Source of the DNA: Muribaculaceae bacterium
GTDB lineage: Bacteria; Bacteroidota; Bacteroidia; Bacteroidales; Muribaculaceae
Reading direction: 5' to 3'
Assembly: GCA_017548365.1 (NCBI GenBank)
Contig: JAFZAC010000025.1
Coordinates: 1 to 52,608 of the forward strand
DNA length: 52,608 nt
Positions 27,702-40,000 of this stretch are shown piece after piece. The notes under the pieces are model-generated. The model was not told the origin of the DNA, ran no database searches, and saw nothing but the letters and a program-made list of their open reading frames with translations. Position 1 is the first letter of the stretch; each line of letters opens with the position of its first letter. A program made the position numbers and the translations under genes.

Positions 27702-28898
27702 TTGAAAAGACTAATCACATATATCCTTGCCGCCTTTTTCACGCTCGTGACATTGACGGCTAACGCTCAGGATTATCTCAACAGGGATTATTTCCTCGAT
27801 GGTATTGTAGCCCAAGGATACGAAATCATCAATGTGGAGAATCATGGCGTGAAGGGATTTATTGATGACCGCTCCTATGATCTTCCCGAATTAGTGAGCA
27901 ACTACAGCTTCAGCATTGTAAAGAAGTACAGCAAGGGATATCCATCAAAGCCAACGGGTATTATGCTGAGATGGAACTCCTCTACTCCTGTTGAGGAAAT
28001 ATCATCGATCGTAGTGACTGTTGTGGAATCGGACGTGGCTAAAGACGAATCTATACTCGAAAGTGGCAAGGAAAGGGCGAAGCGATATTACCCCAGCGCC
28101 AACAACAAGGAGTATTTACTGTGTAATATGCGCCCGCAAATGTATTGCTACTATAAAGTGGAGGAAGTTCTCAATAGTGGACAAAGAAATCTCGTAAAAA
28201 CAGGCAAGTTTTACACCGAAGGACAGGTGAGAATGCTTCGTGTTGACGGCATGGCCAATGTGAGAGACTTCGGAGGATGGCCAACCACTTTCTTCCGACC
28301 AGTGCTTTACGGCAGAATATTCCGCGGCAACAGGCCCGAAGTCATAACTGCTACCGGCAGGAACGACTTTGTGAAAAACGAGCGCATCACTGCTGACCTT
28401 GACCTACGTGGGAAAAACCTCTCAAAGTCACCTTTGGGACCACTCAATGAGGTAGAATACTATTGCACCAACAACCAACGCTACAAGCTGGCTCTAACAA
28501 GCAGCACAGCGGCACTGGCCAAAGATTTAAGCATCATTGCCAACGTGCTTCGACGAGGGGGCAACGTGTTTCTCCATTGCAACCATGGCATGAACCGAGC
28601 CGGTACACTCTCATTTCTTATTGAGGGCATACTTGGCCTCGACGAGGCCGATCTCACCCGAGATTACGAGCTATCGTCGTTTGCCTACGGTTCATCACGC
28701 TCCAGCACCTATGGCGAGATGCTTCCCTACATTCGTTCTTATGGCTCACGCGGTGAAGACCTGGCGCAATGCTTCTATAATTACGCACGCAGCATTGGCG
28801 TCACCGAGGAAACTCTCGACATCATACGCAGTGAGATGCTTGGAATACCTCTCGACGACCCACTTATCCTCGATGCTCATAGAAAAAAGAACAATTAA
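27702..28898 (+). CDS. Exported tyrosine-type protein phosphatase
   Basis: This 398-residue protein starts at TTG 27702 with signal peptide MKRLITYILAAFFTLVTLTA. The first half (about 25-175) is beta-rich and fibronectin-like. The second half holds NVRDFGGW (186-193), like the entry block of the Tyr_phosphatase3/DSP class, and the P-loop HCNHGMNRAG (292-301) with Cys293 and Arg299 of the CX5R catalytic signature. Asp232 or Asp234 in ADLDLRG could be the general acid. Such enzymes dephosphorylate tyrosine, sugars or inositides; export implies an extracytoplasmic substrate. The start codon is non-ATG but fits both the promoter and the signal peptide. Confidence 0.85.
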   Translation: MKRLITYILAAFFTLVTLTANAQDYLNRDYFLDGIVAQGYEIINVENHGVKGFIDDRSYDLPELVSNYSFSIVKKYSKGYPSKPTGIMLRWNSSTPVEEISSIVVTVVESDVAKDESILESGKERAKRYYPSANNKEYLLCNMRPQMYCYYKVEEVLNSGQRNLVKTGKFYTEGQVRMLRVDGMANVRDFGGWPTTFFRPVLYGRIFRGNRPEVITATGRNDFVKNERITADLDLRGKNLSKSPLGPLNEVEYYCTNNQRYKLALTSSTAALAKDLSIIANVLRRGGNVFLHCNHGMNRAGTLSFLIEGILGLDEADLTRDYELSSFAYGSSRSSTYGEMLPYIRSYGSRGEDLAQCFYNYARSIGVTEETLDIIRSEMLGIPLDDPLILDAHRKKNN

Positions 28899-28995
28899 TA
28901 ATCTAAAAAACAACAAATAAACGAGGCAATAGAAAGAGTTTAAGCAAAATTGGATTTTCAGAAATTTCCTGATATTGAAAAAACAACTATTAAGC

Positions 28996-30927
28996 ATGAA
29001 ACTTGGTTATTATCTTTTTGCATTTATTATTTCAGCAACACTGCTTGCTTCCTGTCACCATGCCAACAGTAACGAGCAAGATGACTTCAGCAACGAGCTA
29101 GATCCACCCGTTTGGACGTTTAATGACGATGATGTTGAATTGGGAACCACCGACTTCTACACCTTCGATATTGAGCGTGACTACTCGAAATTGAACGAAA
29201 GGATGTATAAAGACCCTTCTAAGAAGATGTATGTTGAGAATTCCGAGTTCAACGATTCAATCAATATCACCTATAATGGAGACAAGGCTACAGTTAGTTG
29301 CAGCAAGTCTTCGGGTGCATCGGTGCAGACCGACGGAGCCCATGTAATCATAAATACAACCAAGGATGTGACATGCAACGTTAAGGGAAATTCCGAAAAC
29401 GGTTCCCTTAAAATCGTTGGCGAAAACAAGGTGCTTATCAACCTCAAGGGTGTGAATCTGAAGAACCCGAAGGGTCCTGCCATCAGCAATCAGTCTAAGA
29501 ATCAATGCTTCCTTGTTACTCTTTCTCAATCGGTATTGAGCGACGACAGCACCTATACCGAGATTCCTGAGGGAGAAAAGCAAGAGGGAGAAAAGCAAGA
29601 GGGAGAGAAACAAAATGGATGTATCTGCAGCAAGGGCTCTCTGGCAATCAGTGGCAAAGCGCCACTCAAGATTGTTGCCAATGGCGCCGACGCCATCCAT
29701 TCCAGCAAGACTATCTTCGTGCGTCGCGGAAGCAACATCGACATTGAATCACACGCCGCCAGCGCCATCAAGGCAAAGAACAAAGTTAAAATCGAGGGTG
29801 GTGTTATAAATATCAACTCCACAGGACGTGGCGGTCATGGCATCACAGCCAAAGAGGAAGTTCTCATTACTGGCGGGCGAACAACAATCATCAGCAACAC
29901 AGGAGCTGGAAAGGATGGAAAGAACTCTCGAGGCATCAAGAGCGACAGCCTTGTGAACATCTATGGTGGCATAGTACGCATCAAGGAATCCTCTATTGGA
30001 GGCAAGGGAATACGTGCCGTCAAGTTTCATGCAAAGAACTGTATGATTGATGTGCTCACCTTTGGCACCGACGACAAAGTATCAGGAAGCAAAAACCGAG
30101 GCATTAAAGCTGTTGAAGAATTGAGAATAGACAGTGCTCGAGTGCGTGTCCGTACCGAAAATGGATGGAACGAAGGTCTATCATGCCGTTATAAGATTCT
30201 CATCAACAACAGCCTCGTGGAAATAAAGTCTCGAGACGATGCTATCAGTGCCGGCGAAAAGAATCAAGCCAACATCGAAATCAACAACTCACGTGTCTAT
30301 GCCGATTCGGGCATGGATTCCATGGACTCAAACGGAACTATTAACATCAACAGCGGACTCATCTTTGTCATGGCCAACAGTCATTTGTGTAGAGGCCTTG
30401 ATTGCGACAACAAGCTCTATATTGGCCCCGATGCCACAGTAGTAAGCCTTGGACAGCAGTACACTCCACCCGCTCCCAGCCTCCTCAAGAGTCCCGTATG
30501 TCTTGTCACACGACCTCACAGCGACACTCAGTTCTGTTTGTCAACAACAGGAAAAGACGACAACATCGTCAGTTTCAACTTCCCCAAATTCCACTTCTTC
30601 GACTCGGGAATCGTTGTTTTGCTCAGCACCCCTGAGTTCAAGCAGGAGACATCTTACGACTTCTGCCGAAAAGCCGATGTCAGCAATCCCAAACACACTT
30701 TCCACGGACTTATGTTAGGCGGAACAGCATCCAACAAGTCGGTTGCAGTGACTCACTCGTTCAATAAGTTCTACAACAACTACGCCGATCCCGTTCCTAA
30801 ATATGTACCTCCCACTGCCCGCAAAGCCAACACAAATGCGACTGCAACTGACAATGCTAACACCAAAACTACAGGCAACACTCAAACTAAGGCTAAAGAT
30901 GAAGCCAAGACTCAAGCCCCGGTATAA
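28996..30927 (+). CDS. Lipoprotein with Cthe_2159-like (carbohydrate-binding) beta-helix
   Basis: This protein has a lipobox LLASC (Cys20 if ATG 28996 is used; an in-frame TTG lies at 28975). After a disordered linker the body is a repetitive beta-helix (about 90-500), with rungs such as KVKIEGGVININSTG and VNIYGGIVRIKES, the pattern of the Cthe_2159-like family annotated as carbohydrate-binding. The founding member binds acidic polysaccharides. A low-complexity insert with three EGEKQ repeats sits near residue 195-210, and the C-terminal 45 residues are Thr/Asn/Lys-rich. It follows the exported phosphatase by 97 bp and may share a transcript. Glycan binding is inferred. Confidence 0.75.
   Translation: MKLGYYLFAFIISATLLASCHHANSNEQDDFSNELDPPVWTFNDDDVELGTTDFYTFDIERDYSKLNERMYKDPSKKMYVENSEFNDSINITYNGDKATVSCSKSSGASVQTDGAHVIINTTKDVTCNVKGNSENGSLKIVGENKVLINLKGVNLKNPKGPAISNQSKNQCFLVTLSQSVLSDDSTYTEIPEGEKQEGEKQEGEKQNGCICSKGSLAISGKAPLKIVANGADAIHSSKTIFVRRGSNIDIESHAASAIKAKNKVKIEGGVININSTGRGGHGITAKEEVLITGGRTTIISNTGAGKDGKNSRGIKSDSLVNIYGGIVRIKESSIGGKGIRAVKFHAKNCMIDVLTFGTDDKVSGSKNRGIKAVEELRIDSARVRVRTENGWNEGLSCRYKILINNSLVEIKSRDDAISAGEKNQANIEINNSRVYADSGMDSMDSNGTININSGLIFVMANSHLCRGLDCDNKLYIGPDATVVSLGQQYTPPAPSLLKSPVCLVTRPHSDTQFCLSTTGKDDNIVSFNFPKFHFFDSGIVVLLSTPEFKQETSYDFCRKADVSNPKHTFHGLMLGGTASNKSVAVTHSFNKFYNNYADPVPKYVPPTARKANTNATATDNANTKTTGNTQTKAKDEAKTQAPV
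29569..29613 (+). repeat. 15-bp tandem repeat encoding EGEKQ
   Basis: Three copies of GAGGGAGAAAAGCAA (the last varied at two sites) encode Glu-Gly-Glu-Lys-Gln three times in the lipoprotein. Multiples of three keep the frame. Confidence 0.85.
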
Positions 30928-30950
30928 TTCATTATAATAGGAAATATTAA

Positions 30951-30984
30951 GCCAGCATCCGATTGTGTATGCTGGCTCTTTTTG
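30951..30984. terminator. Terminator between the beta-helix lipoprotein and gyrB
   Basis: GCCAGCAT (30951-30958) pairs with ATGCTGGC (30969-30976) and is followed by TCTTTTTG. The flanking genes converge on it. Confidence 0.85.
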
Positions 30985-31003
30985 TTGTTGATACTATCGA
31001 CTA

Positions 31004-33040
<2,037 letters not shown>

Positions 33041-33210
33041 TTACTAACAAGCTGAGCCACAAAACTTTATTGCCGTAATTCATATCCTTAAACAACTTGT
33101 TTTCTCATGCTGCCGTAAAAACATACAAAAATACAAAAAAATGGCTTACCAACCACCTATTTAAATCATAAAAAAAGTGAATATTTTAGTATAAAAACAA
33201 ACTTATTTCC

Positions 33211-33218
33211 TACATTTG
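33211..33218 (+). promoter_or_regulatory. Promoter -7 element almost touching the DUF6377-like start
   Basis: TACATTTG fits TAnnTTTG and ends only 7 bp before ATG 33226, so the transcript would have almost no leader. No good -33 TTTG is present at the standard spacing. Confidence 0.5.
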
Positions 33219-33225
33219 CACTATC

Positions 33226-34821
33226 ATGAAAGCGAGACACATTTTTACCATTATTTTTCTTTTGTGGACGGGCATTGCTACCGCATCAACCGGTGTAGCA
33301 TTCTCACGTCTCGACAGCCTTATTTCCGACCACAACTCTAACATTGCACGCAAAGAAAAAAGCATCAGCAGCATAAAGAGCAAACTCAACGGCAACATCT
33401 CGCTAGAGAAGGAATATGAGATAAACACCGAACTATACCTTGCTTATGTCGAGTTCCAGAACGACTCGGCTCAGAAGTACATGAGGCGAAACATCGAAAT
33501 CGCAAAAAAACTGGGCGACAGCGACAAAAACACTGAGTCTACCCTCAATCTCATGCATCTGCTCACCAAAGCCTATCTGCTCGACGAGGTGTCGAGCATG
33601 GCCGAAAGCATCGACACTACACGACTGAGCCAGAGCCAGAAGCTGGATCTTTACAAAATACTCTCCGACACCTATCTCTTCAAGTTGGAGTTCCACAAGG
33701 GAAGCGTCTACGAGAAGCAGTACCAGCAAATGCTCACCACGTTCCGAAGCCGCATCGCCGGACTTGCCCCCGAAGGCTCAGAACGACAGCTGCTATACCA
33801 TGCCAACTACCTCAACGACACAGGAAAGACTGCCGAGGCAATTGACTTGCTTGAAAAAATGCTCGCCAACTATCACAGCGGCGAGCGCACGTTCTCGGTG
33901 ATTACCAGCAGCTTGGCATTCTACTACAGCAAGCTTGGAAAACGCGACAAACAGAAGGAACTGCTGGCATTGAGCGCAGCAAGCGATCTGGAAGGATGCA
34001 TCATGGAGAATTCGGCACTAAGGCAGCTTGCCGACTTGCTATTTGACGAGGGAGATATTGACAGAGCCTACCAGTATATCAACATCAGCGTTGCCGACGC
34101 CAATTTCTATGGCACACGACTGCGCAACGTGCAAGCGTCACAGTTGGTGCCCCGCATCATAAAGGCCTATCAGGAAAAACAGGAGAAGAACTACCGCAAC
34201 ATGCGCAACCTCATCATCGCATTGAGCGTACTGGCGGCACTGCTGGTGGCGGGAGTCATAGCTCTTACTATGCTCTACAAGCGATACCGCCGCCTGAGCG
34301 AGAGCCGCAAGCGCATCAACGACAAGCTCGAAATCACCAACGAGCAGCTGCGTGAGCGCGACAAAATCAAGGAGCAGTACCTAGGGCGTTTCTTAACCTT
34401 CAGCAGCTCGCTCATCGACAAGAATGAGAAGCAGCGCAAGGCAATGAACCGCCTTGCCATGGAAGACAAGCTCAAAGAGCTCAAATCACAGCTCAAGAGT
34501 CCGCATTTCGATTACGAGAACGCCACACTCTTCTACCAGAACTTCGACTCGGCATTCCTTAATATCTATCCTAATTTTATAGAGGAAGTCAACAACCTTC
34601 TTGCTCCCGACGACCCCATCGAAACCAAAGAACACCAACTCACGCGCGAGTTGCGCATCCTGGCGCTAATACGTCTGGGCATCACCGACAACAAGGAGAT
34701 TGCCAGCATCCTGCGCGCGTCAATTGCCACAATCTACACCTATCGCTCGCGCCTGAAAGCCCGTGCCATCAACAAAGACACCTTCGAAGACGACATCAAG
34801 CGCATCCAAGCGCTATCCTGA
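33226..34821 (+). CDS. DUF6377-like membrane-anchored regulator
   Basis: This 531-residue protein has a signal peptide, then a helical, TPR-like region (about 60-320), one transmembrane helix (about 328-350), a coiled coil and a C-terminal helix-turn-helix (about 474-515, ALIRLGITDNKEIASILRAS) of the LuxR/GerE type. This matches the DUF6377 family of Bacteroidetes, thought to sense something outside and act on DNA inside, often near surface-polysaccharide or fimbrial genes. No obvious target is adjacent. The short gap between the -7 element and the start suggests a near-leaderless mRNA. The DNA-binding role is inferred. Confidence 0.8.
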   Translation: MKARHIFTIIFLLWTGIATASTGVAFSRLDSLISDHNSNIARKEKSISSIKSKLNGNISLEKEYEINTELYLAYVEFQNDSAQKYMRRNIEIAKKLGDSDKNTESTLNLMHLLTKAYLLDEVSSMAESIDTTRLSQSQKLDLYKILSDTYLFKLEFHKGSVYEKQYQQMLTTFRSRIAGLAPEGSERQLLYHANYLNDTGKTAEAIDLLEKMLANYHSGERTFSVITSSLAFYYSKLGKRDKQKELLALSAASDLEGCIMENSALRQLADLLFDEGDIDRAYQYINISVADANFYGTRLRNVQASQLVPRIIKAYQEKQEKNYRNMRNLIIALSVLAALLVAGVIALTMLYKRYRRLSESRKRINDKLEITNEQLRERDKIKEQYLGRFLTFSSSLIDKNEKQRKAMNRLAMEDKLKELKSQLKSPHFDYENATLFYQNFDSAFLNIYPNFIEEVNNLLAPDDPIETKEHQLTRELRILALIRLGITDNKEIASILRASIATIYTYRSRLKARAINKDTFEDDIKRIQALS

Positions 34822-34868
34822 TGCAAAATGCATAATTGGGCTGTGCTAATGGCTCCGCTGTTGCCTCT

Positions 34869-35294
34869 TTAGCTTGCCAGGGATTTCTTGATATACATAT
34901 ACTTGGGATAACGGCCTAAGACGAAAAGCGTTACCGGGCAGAGCCAGATTTCGCGCTCGAAGCCTGGCAGACCATTGACGGTGTAGAATGAACCACCTGT
35001 AAGTGAGTGCTCGCCTTGTACCAGTTCGGCATAGCCCGGCAGGTCTTTGCGCTTGCTGCTTGGAATGACATCTACATGAGTTGTCTTGCCATCATCGCTC
35101 AAGTACTCACACAACTCGTCGGCACCAGCCACCATGAGCAGGTTGTGGTGATCAAATGGCCAATTCGGAAAATCGACATACCATAGTCCATCTTCCTCGT
35201 TATTGAACTTGAGGTGGTATTCACTTTGCTTGCCAAACACGCTACTGGCAATAGTTTGAGCTCCATTTAATAAATCACTGATTGAATAAGTCAT
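34869..35294 (-). CDS. DUF6717-like small cytosolic protein
   Basis: This 141-residue protein starts at ATG 35294 (MTYSISDLL). It is rich in aromatic residues, with DGLWYVDFPNWPFDHHNLLMVAG near residues 35-55, a pattern that recalls the DUF6717 family, whose function is unknown. There is no signal peptide. It lies 61 bp after the VWA gene on the same strand and is probably co-transcribed with it. The family name is from memory of the pattern. Confidence 0.5.
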   Translation of the reverse strand: MTYSISDLLNGAQTIASSVFGKQSEYHLKFNNEEDGLWYVDFPNWPFDHHNLLMVAGADELCEYLSDDGKTTHVDVIPSSKRKDLPGYAELVQGEHSLTGGSFYTVNGLPGFEREIWLCPVTLFVLGRYPKYMYIKKSLAS

Positions 35295-35355
35295 AATTAT
35301 GTTTATAAGATTAATAAAAAGAAAGTGGAGAGAAGACAGGAAAGTGAGGCTCAAT

Positions 35356-36609
35356 TTACATCTTCAGACCGAGTACTTTCCAAAACTCGGCTGGCAGCGC
35401 TACATTCTCGAGGCCAATACAGCATTTGAATAATGGAGCTACATCTTTTACATTATGACCGGCAATGCCGCAGCCCACTCGAGTGACGAGGAATCGCAGT
35501 TCGGGATGCTTGTCGGCAAACACTGCGAATTCTTGCACCGCTTGAATCATCTGCTCAAGCGAACAAGTTGTTGGAATGGCATAACTCCTGCCTTGCAGTC
35601 CTTCACCTTGTCCCCAAACGGCCCCGAAGCGGTCCATTGCAACTTTTGAAGCTCCGCCACTGTGAAATCCCTGTGGATTGCTGCCGAAGACGAAGATTTC
35701 GCCCTCTTTCAAATTATCGATTCGTTCAGGAGTCACACGGTTCTCATAATACTCACTTGCCATCTGGCGCTTACGCTCCATCCATTCCTCCTTTGATTGT
35801 CTGCGGCCATGTCGATACTCCCGGTCCATCTTGCGATAGAAGTTGCGTTTTGCCGAGCTCTCACGCTCCCATGTGCTGCCCACACCTGCCACGTCATGAC
35901 TGAACTCAACCACATTGTTAATTGAGAGATTGAAGCTCACTTGCTTAACGTCATGATCGCTTCCCATGTAGGAGAATGACCAGCCCTCATGTGTCAGTCT
36001 CTCGATCAGAGCCTTTAAGGCAGCACCGTTCCATTCATTCGACGAGTTCTCATAGCCGTCGGTAAGCACTGTCACTACCGCACTGGCATCTTCATCGTCT
36101 CTTATAAAGTTGTATAACTCGCTTATCGAAGATCCCATGGCATCATAGAGAGGTGTACATCCATTTGGGTTATAATTGCCGAAGTCCTTGACATCGGCAA
36201 TTGGCACGCGATTATATAAGGTGCGTACCGACTCTGAAAAGCCATTATCATCAAAAGTCACAAGTGATAGGAAATGCTCCTGAGTGTCGGCAAACTCTCG
36301 CTGAGCACTACGAATTGAGTTAATGGTCTCGTTCACACCCGACAAGGTGGCGTTCCTGAGTCCACACATAGAACCGCTCTCATCCACGATGATAAGGTTG
36401 TAGATACGTGCTTTTTTAGCGTTGGTTTCTGATTTTTTCATTTCTTGTTGGTTTTGAGTAGTGTTTTCGCTGTTCATCTCTTTTTGATTTTTCATTGATT
36501 CATTACTATTACTAATTCTCTCGCTGTTCTCACCACCGTTGACGATGGCATCTTCGCTGGCATTAAAGCCAATTTGTTTCTTGAAAAAGTTAGATAAAAA
36601 CATAATCAT
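35356..36609 (-). CDS. VWA domain protein fused to an A1S_2505-like domain
   Basis: This 417-residue cytosolic protein has a disordered, Asn/Glu-rich N-terminus (1-65), a von Willebrand A domain (about 69-240) with intact metal-site DESGS (76-80) and TDGYEN, a basic linker, and a C-terminal domain (about 300-417). The last domain contains IFVFGSNPQGFHSGG, GAVWGQGEGLQGRSYAIPT and VTRVGCGIAGHNVKDVAPLF, the pattern of the A1S_2505 family, annotated as a phage non-structural protein and related to macro-like folds. A2-codon ambiguity leaves starts at 36609 or 36603. A consensus promoter and large inverted repeat lie upstream. VWA plus this domain is unusual. Confidence 0.75.
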   Translation of the reverse strand: MIMFLSNFFKKQIGFNASEDAIVNGGENSERISNSNESMKNQKEMNSENTTQNQQEMKKSETNAKKARIYNLIIVDESGSMCGLRNATLSGVNETINSIRSAQREFADTQEHFLSLVTFDDNGFSESVRTLYNRVPIADVKDFGNYNPNGCTPLYDAMGSSISELYNFIRDDEDASAVVTVLTDGYENSSNEWNGAALKALIERLTHEGWSFSYMGSDHDVKQVSFNLSINNVVEFSHDVAGVGSTWERESSAKRNFYRKMDREYRHGRRQSKEEWMERKRQMASEYYENRVTPERIDNLKEGEIFVFGSNPQGFHSGGASKVAMDRFGAVWGQGEGLQGRSYAIPTTCSLEQMIQAVQEFAVFADKHPELRFLVTRVGCGIAGHNVKDVAPLFKCCIGLENVALPAEFWKVLGLKM

Positions 36610-36630
36610 TTTATTGCTTTAAATTGTTTT

Positions 36631-36678
36631 GTGTAATTTTTACGCAACAAAGGTAATGCGTAAATTTTACACAGCAAA
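36631..36678 (-). promoter_or_regulatory. Promoter of the VWA gene within a 16-bp inverted repeat (operator candidate)
   Basis: On the minus strand TTTG (36675-36678), an exact 19-bp spacer and TACCTTTG (36648-36655) form a consensus promoter. Arms at 36631-36646 and 36657-36672 are inverted copies (14 of 16 pair) flanking the -7 element. Each arm also has internal symmetry of the type GTGTAA-N3-TTACGC. Repressor binding here would block transcription. Confidence 0.8.
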
Positions 36679-36960
36679 ATATTTTGTATGTATTTATTAC
36701 ACATTTAACGTTTTTTAATAAAAACCACCTAATATGGTTGTAGTTTAGACTCGTTGGAATTGCAGCAAAAAAATGCTGTTTTCATGATTATGTTCTCCAA
36801 TGGAAGCTGTTTTTTTGATGCATATAGAATTTTCCTTCAATTATACCCCTTTGATTTTCGCGCACACACATTTTGCGCACATCCCTGATACATAAAACAT
36901 TACACAATAAAACTATTTTGATTTCGACTTCCGGGTATTTATTTCCTTTATTTAATGTGA

Positions 36961-36968
36961 TAATTTTG
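36961..36968 (+). promoter_or_regulatory. Promoter -7 element for the SGNH protein
   Basis: TAATTTTG fits TAnnTTTG and lies 53 bp before the start at 37022. Confidence 0.55.
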
Positions 36969-37021
36969 CAATGCTTTGATAGCGCAAAATCAATTTTTTA
37001 ATAACATAAACACAACTCAAA

Positions 37022-40000
37022 ATGAAGAAACTATCATTTTTCTCGCTTGTGACTGTAGCGATGCTCGCATTGGGATGGAGCAGCGCTCAGGCACAAGATG
37101 TGGTAGAGGTGACTACTGCCTCACCGCAAGTGACTCAGAACTTCGACAGCATGTGGGATGCCACTGCCGGCGAAGCTTTGCTCGACATGCCACAAGGATG
37201 GCGTGTGGATCGCAACATGACTGGCGCACGCACAGTTGGCGCCTATTCGAGCGCTGCCACCAGCGTGATGTACAGCGGCGGCACAAGCCTTGCCAGCAAT
37301 GCCAGCAATGGTACATGGAACTTCCTCTCGAGTAGCGTTACCGGCGACTGTTCGGTTGGCGGTCTGTCGACGACTGTTAGCAATGGTACACGCTGTATCA
37401 ACGTAATGACCTGCGTGAAAAACTCGGGCGATGAGCCATTGAGCAAACTCACCTTCGCTTACGATATTGAGAAGTACCGTGACGGCGACAACCCCGAAGG
37501 GTTTGCCGTGCAGCTCTACACATCGACCGACGGCACCAACTGGACCAGCGCGGGCGATGATTTCTACACCTATTTCGCTCCCGATGCCGCTACTCAAGGC
37601 GCGTCCACAGTGCCCATCAGCACTACCGCCATCACTGGCAAGCAGCTCAAGGTCAACATTGCTGCCGGCGAACAGATTTACCTTGCCTGGAACATCAGTG
37701 TGGCGGGCGGCTCGAGTCCCAACAAAGCGATGGGTCTATCTATAGATAATGTGGTAATCGACGCCACTTTTGCCTCGCAAGACCAGAGCGCCTATATCTA
37801 CGTTGAAGATGTGACCAAGTGGAGCAACCTTTACATGAACGGCTCGCTTCCCGAAAGCAGCGCAGTGGTAAATGGTGTTAATTATAAGGTGTGGGCTATT
37901 GACATGGATGGCAATGACCATACACTCACTTTCAGCGATGGCGGCTCTAACAGCCAGACCAAGAGCATCACCGCCAACCGCGACTACTACCTGTGCATTA
38001 CCAGCAGCGAGATTACCGAGATTGAAGACCCCGAGAACTATACTGGTTGGGTAGACCCAAGCATTCCTCCATTTGTGGCTTCGGGCATCTATCTGCGTGG
38101 CGAGGTCAACAGCTGGGGAGCCGTTAGTGACTGGGAATTCAGCGACGAGGGCGAAGGCGTTTACGCTCTCTATAACAAGACTCTGAGCGGCGCCTTCAAG
38201 GTAGCCGACGCCAATTGGAGCAGCGCATGCAACTACGGCAGCAATGGTAGCTCGGCGCTTATCGATACTCCCTACCAGCTCGTGCTTGGCACCAACGACA
38301 ACATTTCCTGCGGCGGCAACACCTATGTGTGCAAAAAAATCGTTCTTACCATCGCCAACGGCTCGGCAACCCTGTTGCTCCAGAGCGATGATGACGAGAC
38401 CGGCCTCACCTCGGTATATATTATAGGTGACAACAACGGCTGGAACTATATGGATACAAGCGGCGAACTTCAACTCACCAGCGACAACGTCTTCACCGGT
38501 CAGGTTACAATGAGTGCTGGTGATGACGGCTATTGCCACTGGCGACTCTATCAGCGCCTGGGTATGGGCGGCGTGTGGGGCGCAGAGAGCGACCTCACTG
38601 GCGACAACACAAGCGGAACACTTGTCAAGGGCGCTACCGGCACTGTTTCGACTGCCGCCGGCACCTATGACGTGACCTTCAACATCGCCACTGGCGAATA
38701 CAACCTCGTGAAGTCGGCTTCTACTCCCACCACCATGACTCTGCAACCTGCCAACGTGGTACTCGTTCCTGAGTTGCCCGAACAAGTCAAGGTGCTCTCG
38801 CTCAACAACAGCCTCATCTACTACAACGATCAGGACGCCGTATTCAACGACATCGCTGCCGCTATGGGCAAAGATGCCAACTGGACCAAGCACACTCTGC
38901 TCGGCAAGTCACTCAATGCCCATTGGGAAGAGGGTGACGGCATTGCCGAGGACGGCAACCCCGGTGCCAAGATGCTCGTGCGCAGCGAGGCTTGGAGCCA
39001 TATCATCCTGCAAGAGCAGAGTTCGCTCCCACGCACCGATATCGAGACCTTCCGTGCCAACGTGAAGCGCTGGGTGGACTACATCCGTGATTACTGTCCC
39101 AACCCCAATGCTGTCATCATCGTGCCTGTGAACTGGGCCTACAGTGGCGACTGGGGCAACTACACCGCCTTCAACAGCGCCTTCGTGAAGAACTATCAGG
39201 ATGTAGCTCTCGACTTGGGAGTAACGCTGTGCCCCGTGGGAGTTGCTTACCAGGCAGTCTATGACGCAGAAGGCGCCAACGGCACCAACGCTTGGTTCCT
39301 TGACGACCGCCACCCAACCCTCAAAGCCACCTATATGGCAGCAGCTATGGAGTATGGACTCATCTTTGGCGAAGACCCGGCATCAATCACTTATGCTCCC
39401 AGCGACCTGAGCGCTAGCGATGCGGCTAGCATGCGCACCTACGCCAGCAATGCCCTCAACGGCTTTACCAACTATGTTGACCACACCGCTGGCCAAGTAC
39501 ACTACAAGGTAACTGTCCGCGACCAGTTCGGCATGGAGGTTGAGCCTGCCGAGCCTGTTGTGATGACCTTGAGCGATGGTGGAACACTCTACAACAGCAT
39601 CTTCACCAGCAACGGCACCAACGGCACCTTCAACGTGAACGCCACCACAGGAGATTTCACTGCCGATGCCACAGTAAAAGTGGCTGCTGCTGAGACCGAA
39701 GTTGTGGTATTCCCAGCCATAGAGCTGAATGAGGAGACTCTTAACGCCAGCGAGACATTTAATGCCATTGGCGACGAGGCAACCGCCACTCTTCCCGAGG
39801 CTTGGCGCATTGACCGCATCATCACTGCTCCACGCACCTTAGGACGCTTTGATATGGCCGACACACAAACCATGTACAGCGGTGGCGTGAATTTGGCAAG
39901 CAATGCCAAGAACGGCACTTGGAACTTTGGTGCCGACGACACCAGCGACCGTGCTCTGGGAGGCATCTCGACAGGTGTTGCCGACGCTACCCGCTGCGTC

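Larger units (their letters stand above)
36610..37021. other. Intergenic region between the VWA gene and the SGNH protein
   Basis: About 410 bp of AT-rich DNA hold the operator-like promoter at 36631-36678, a small GCAGCA/TGCTGT hairpin near 36762-36779 and a TAATTTTG promoter element at 36961-36968 for the plus-strand gene. No reading frame of note. Confidence 0.6.
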
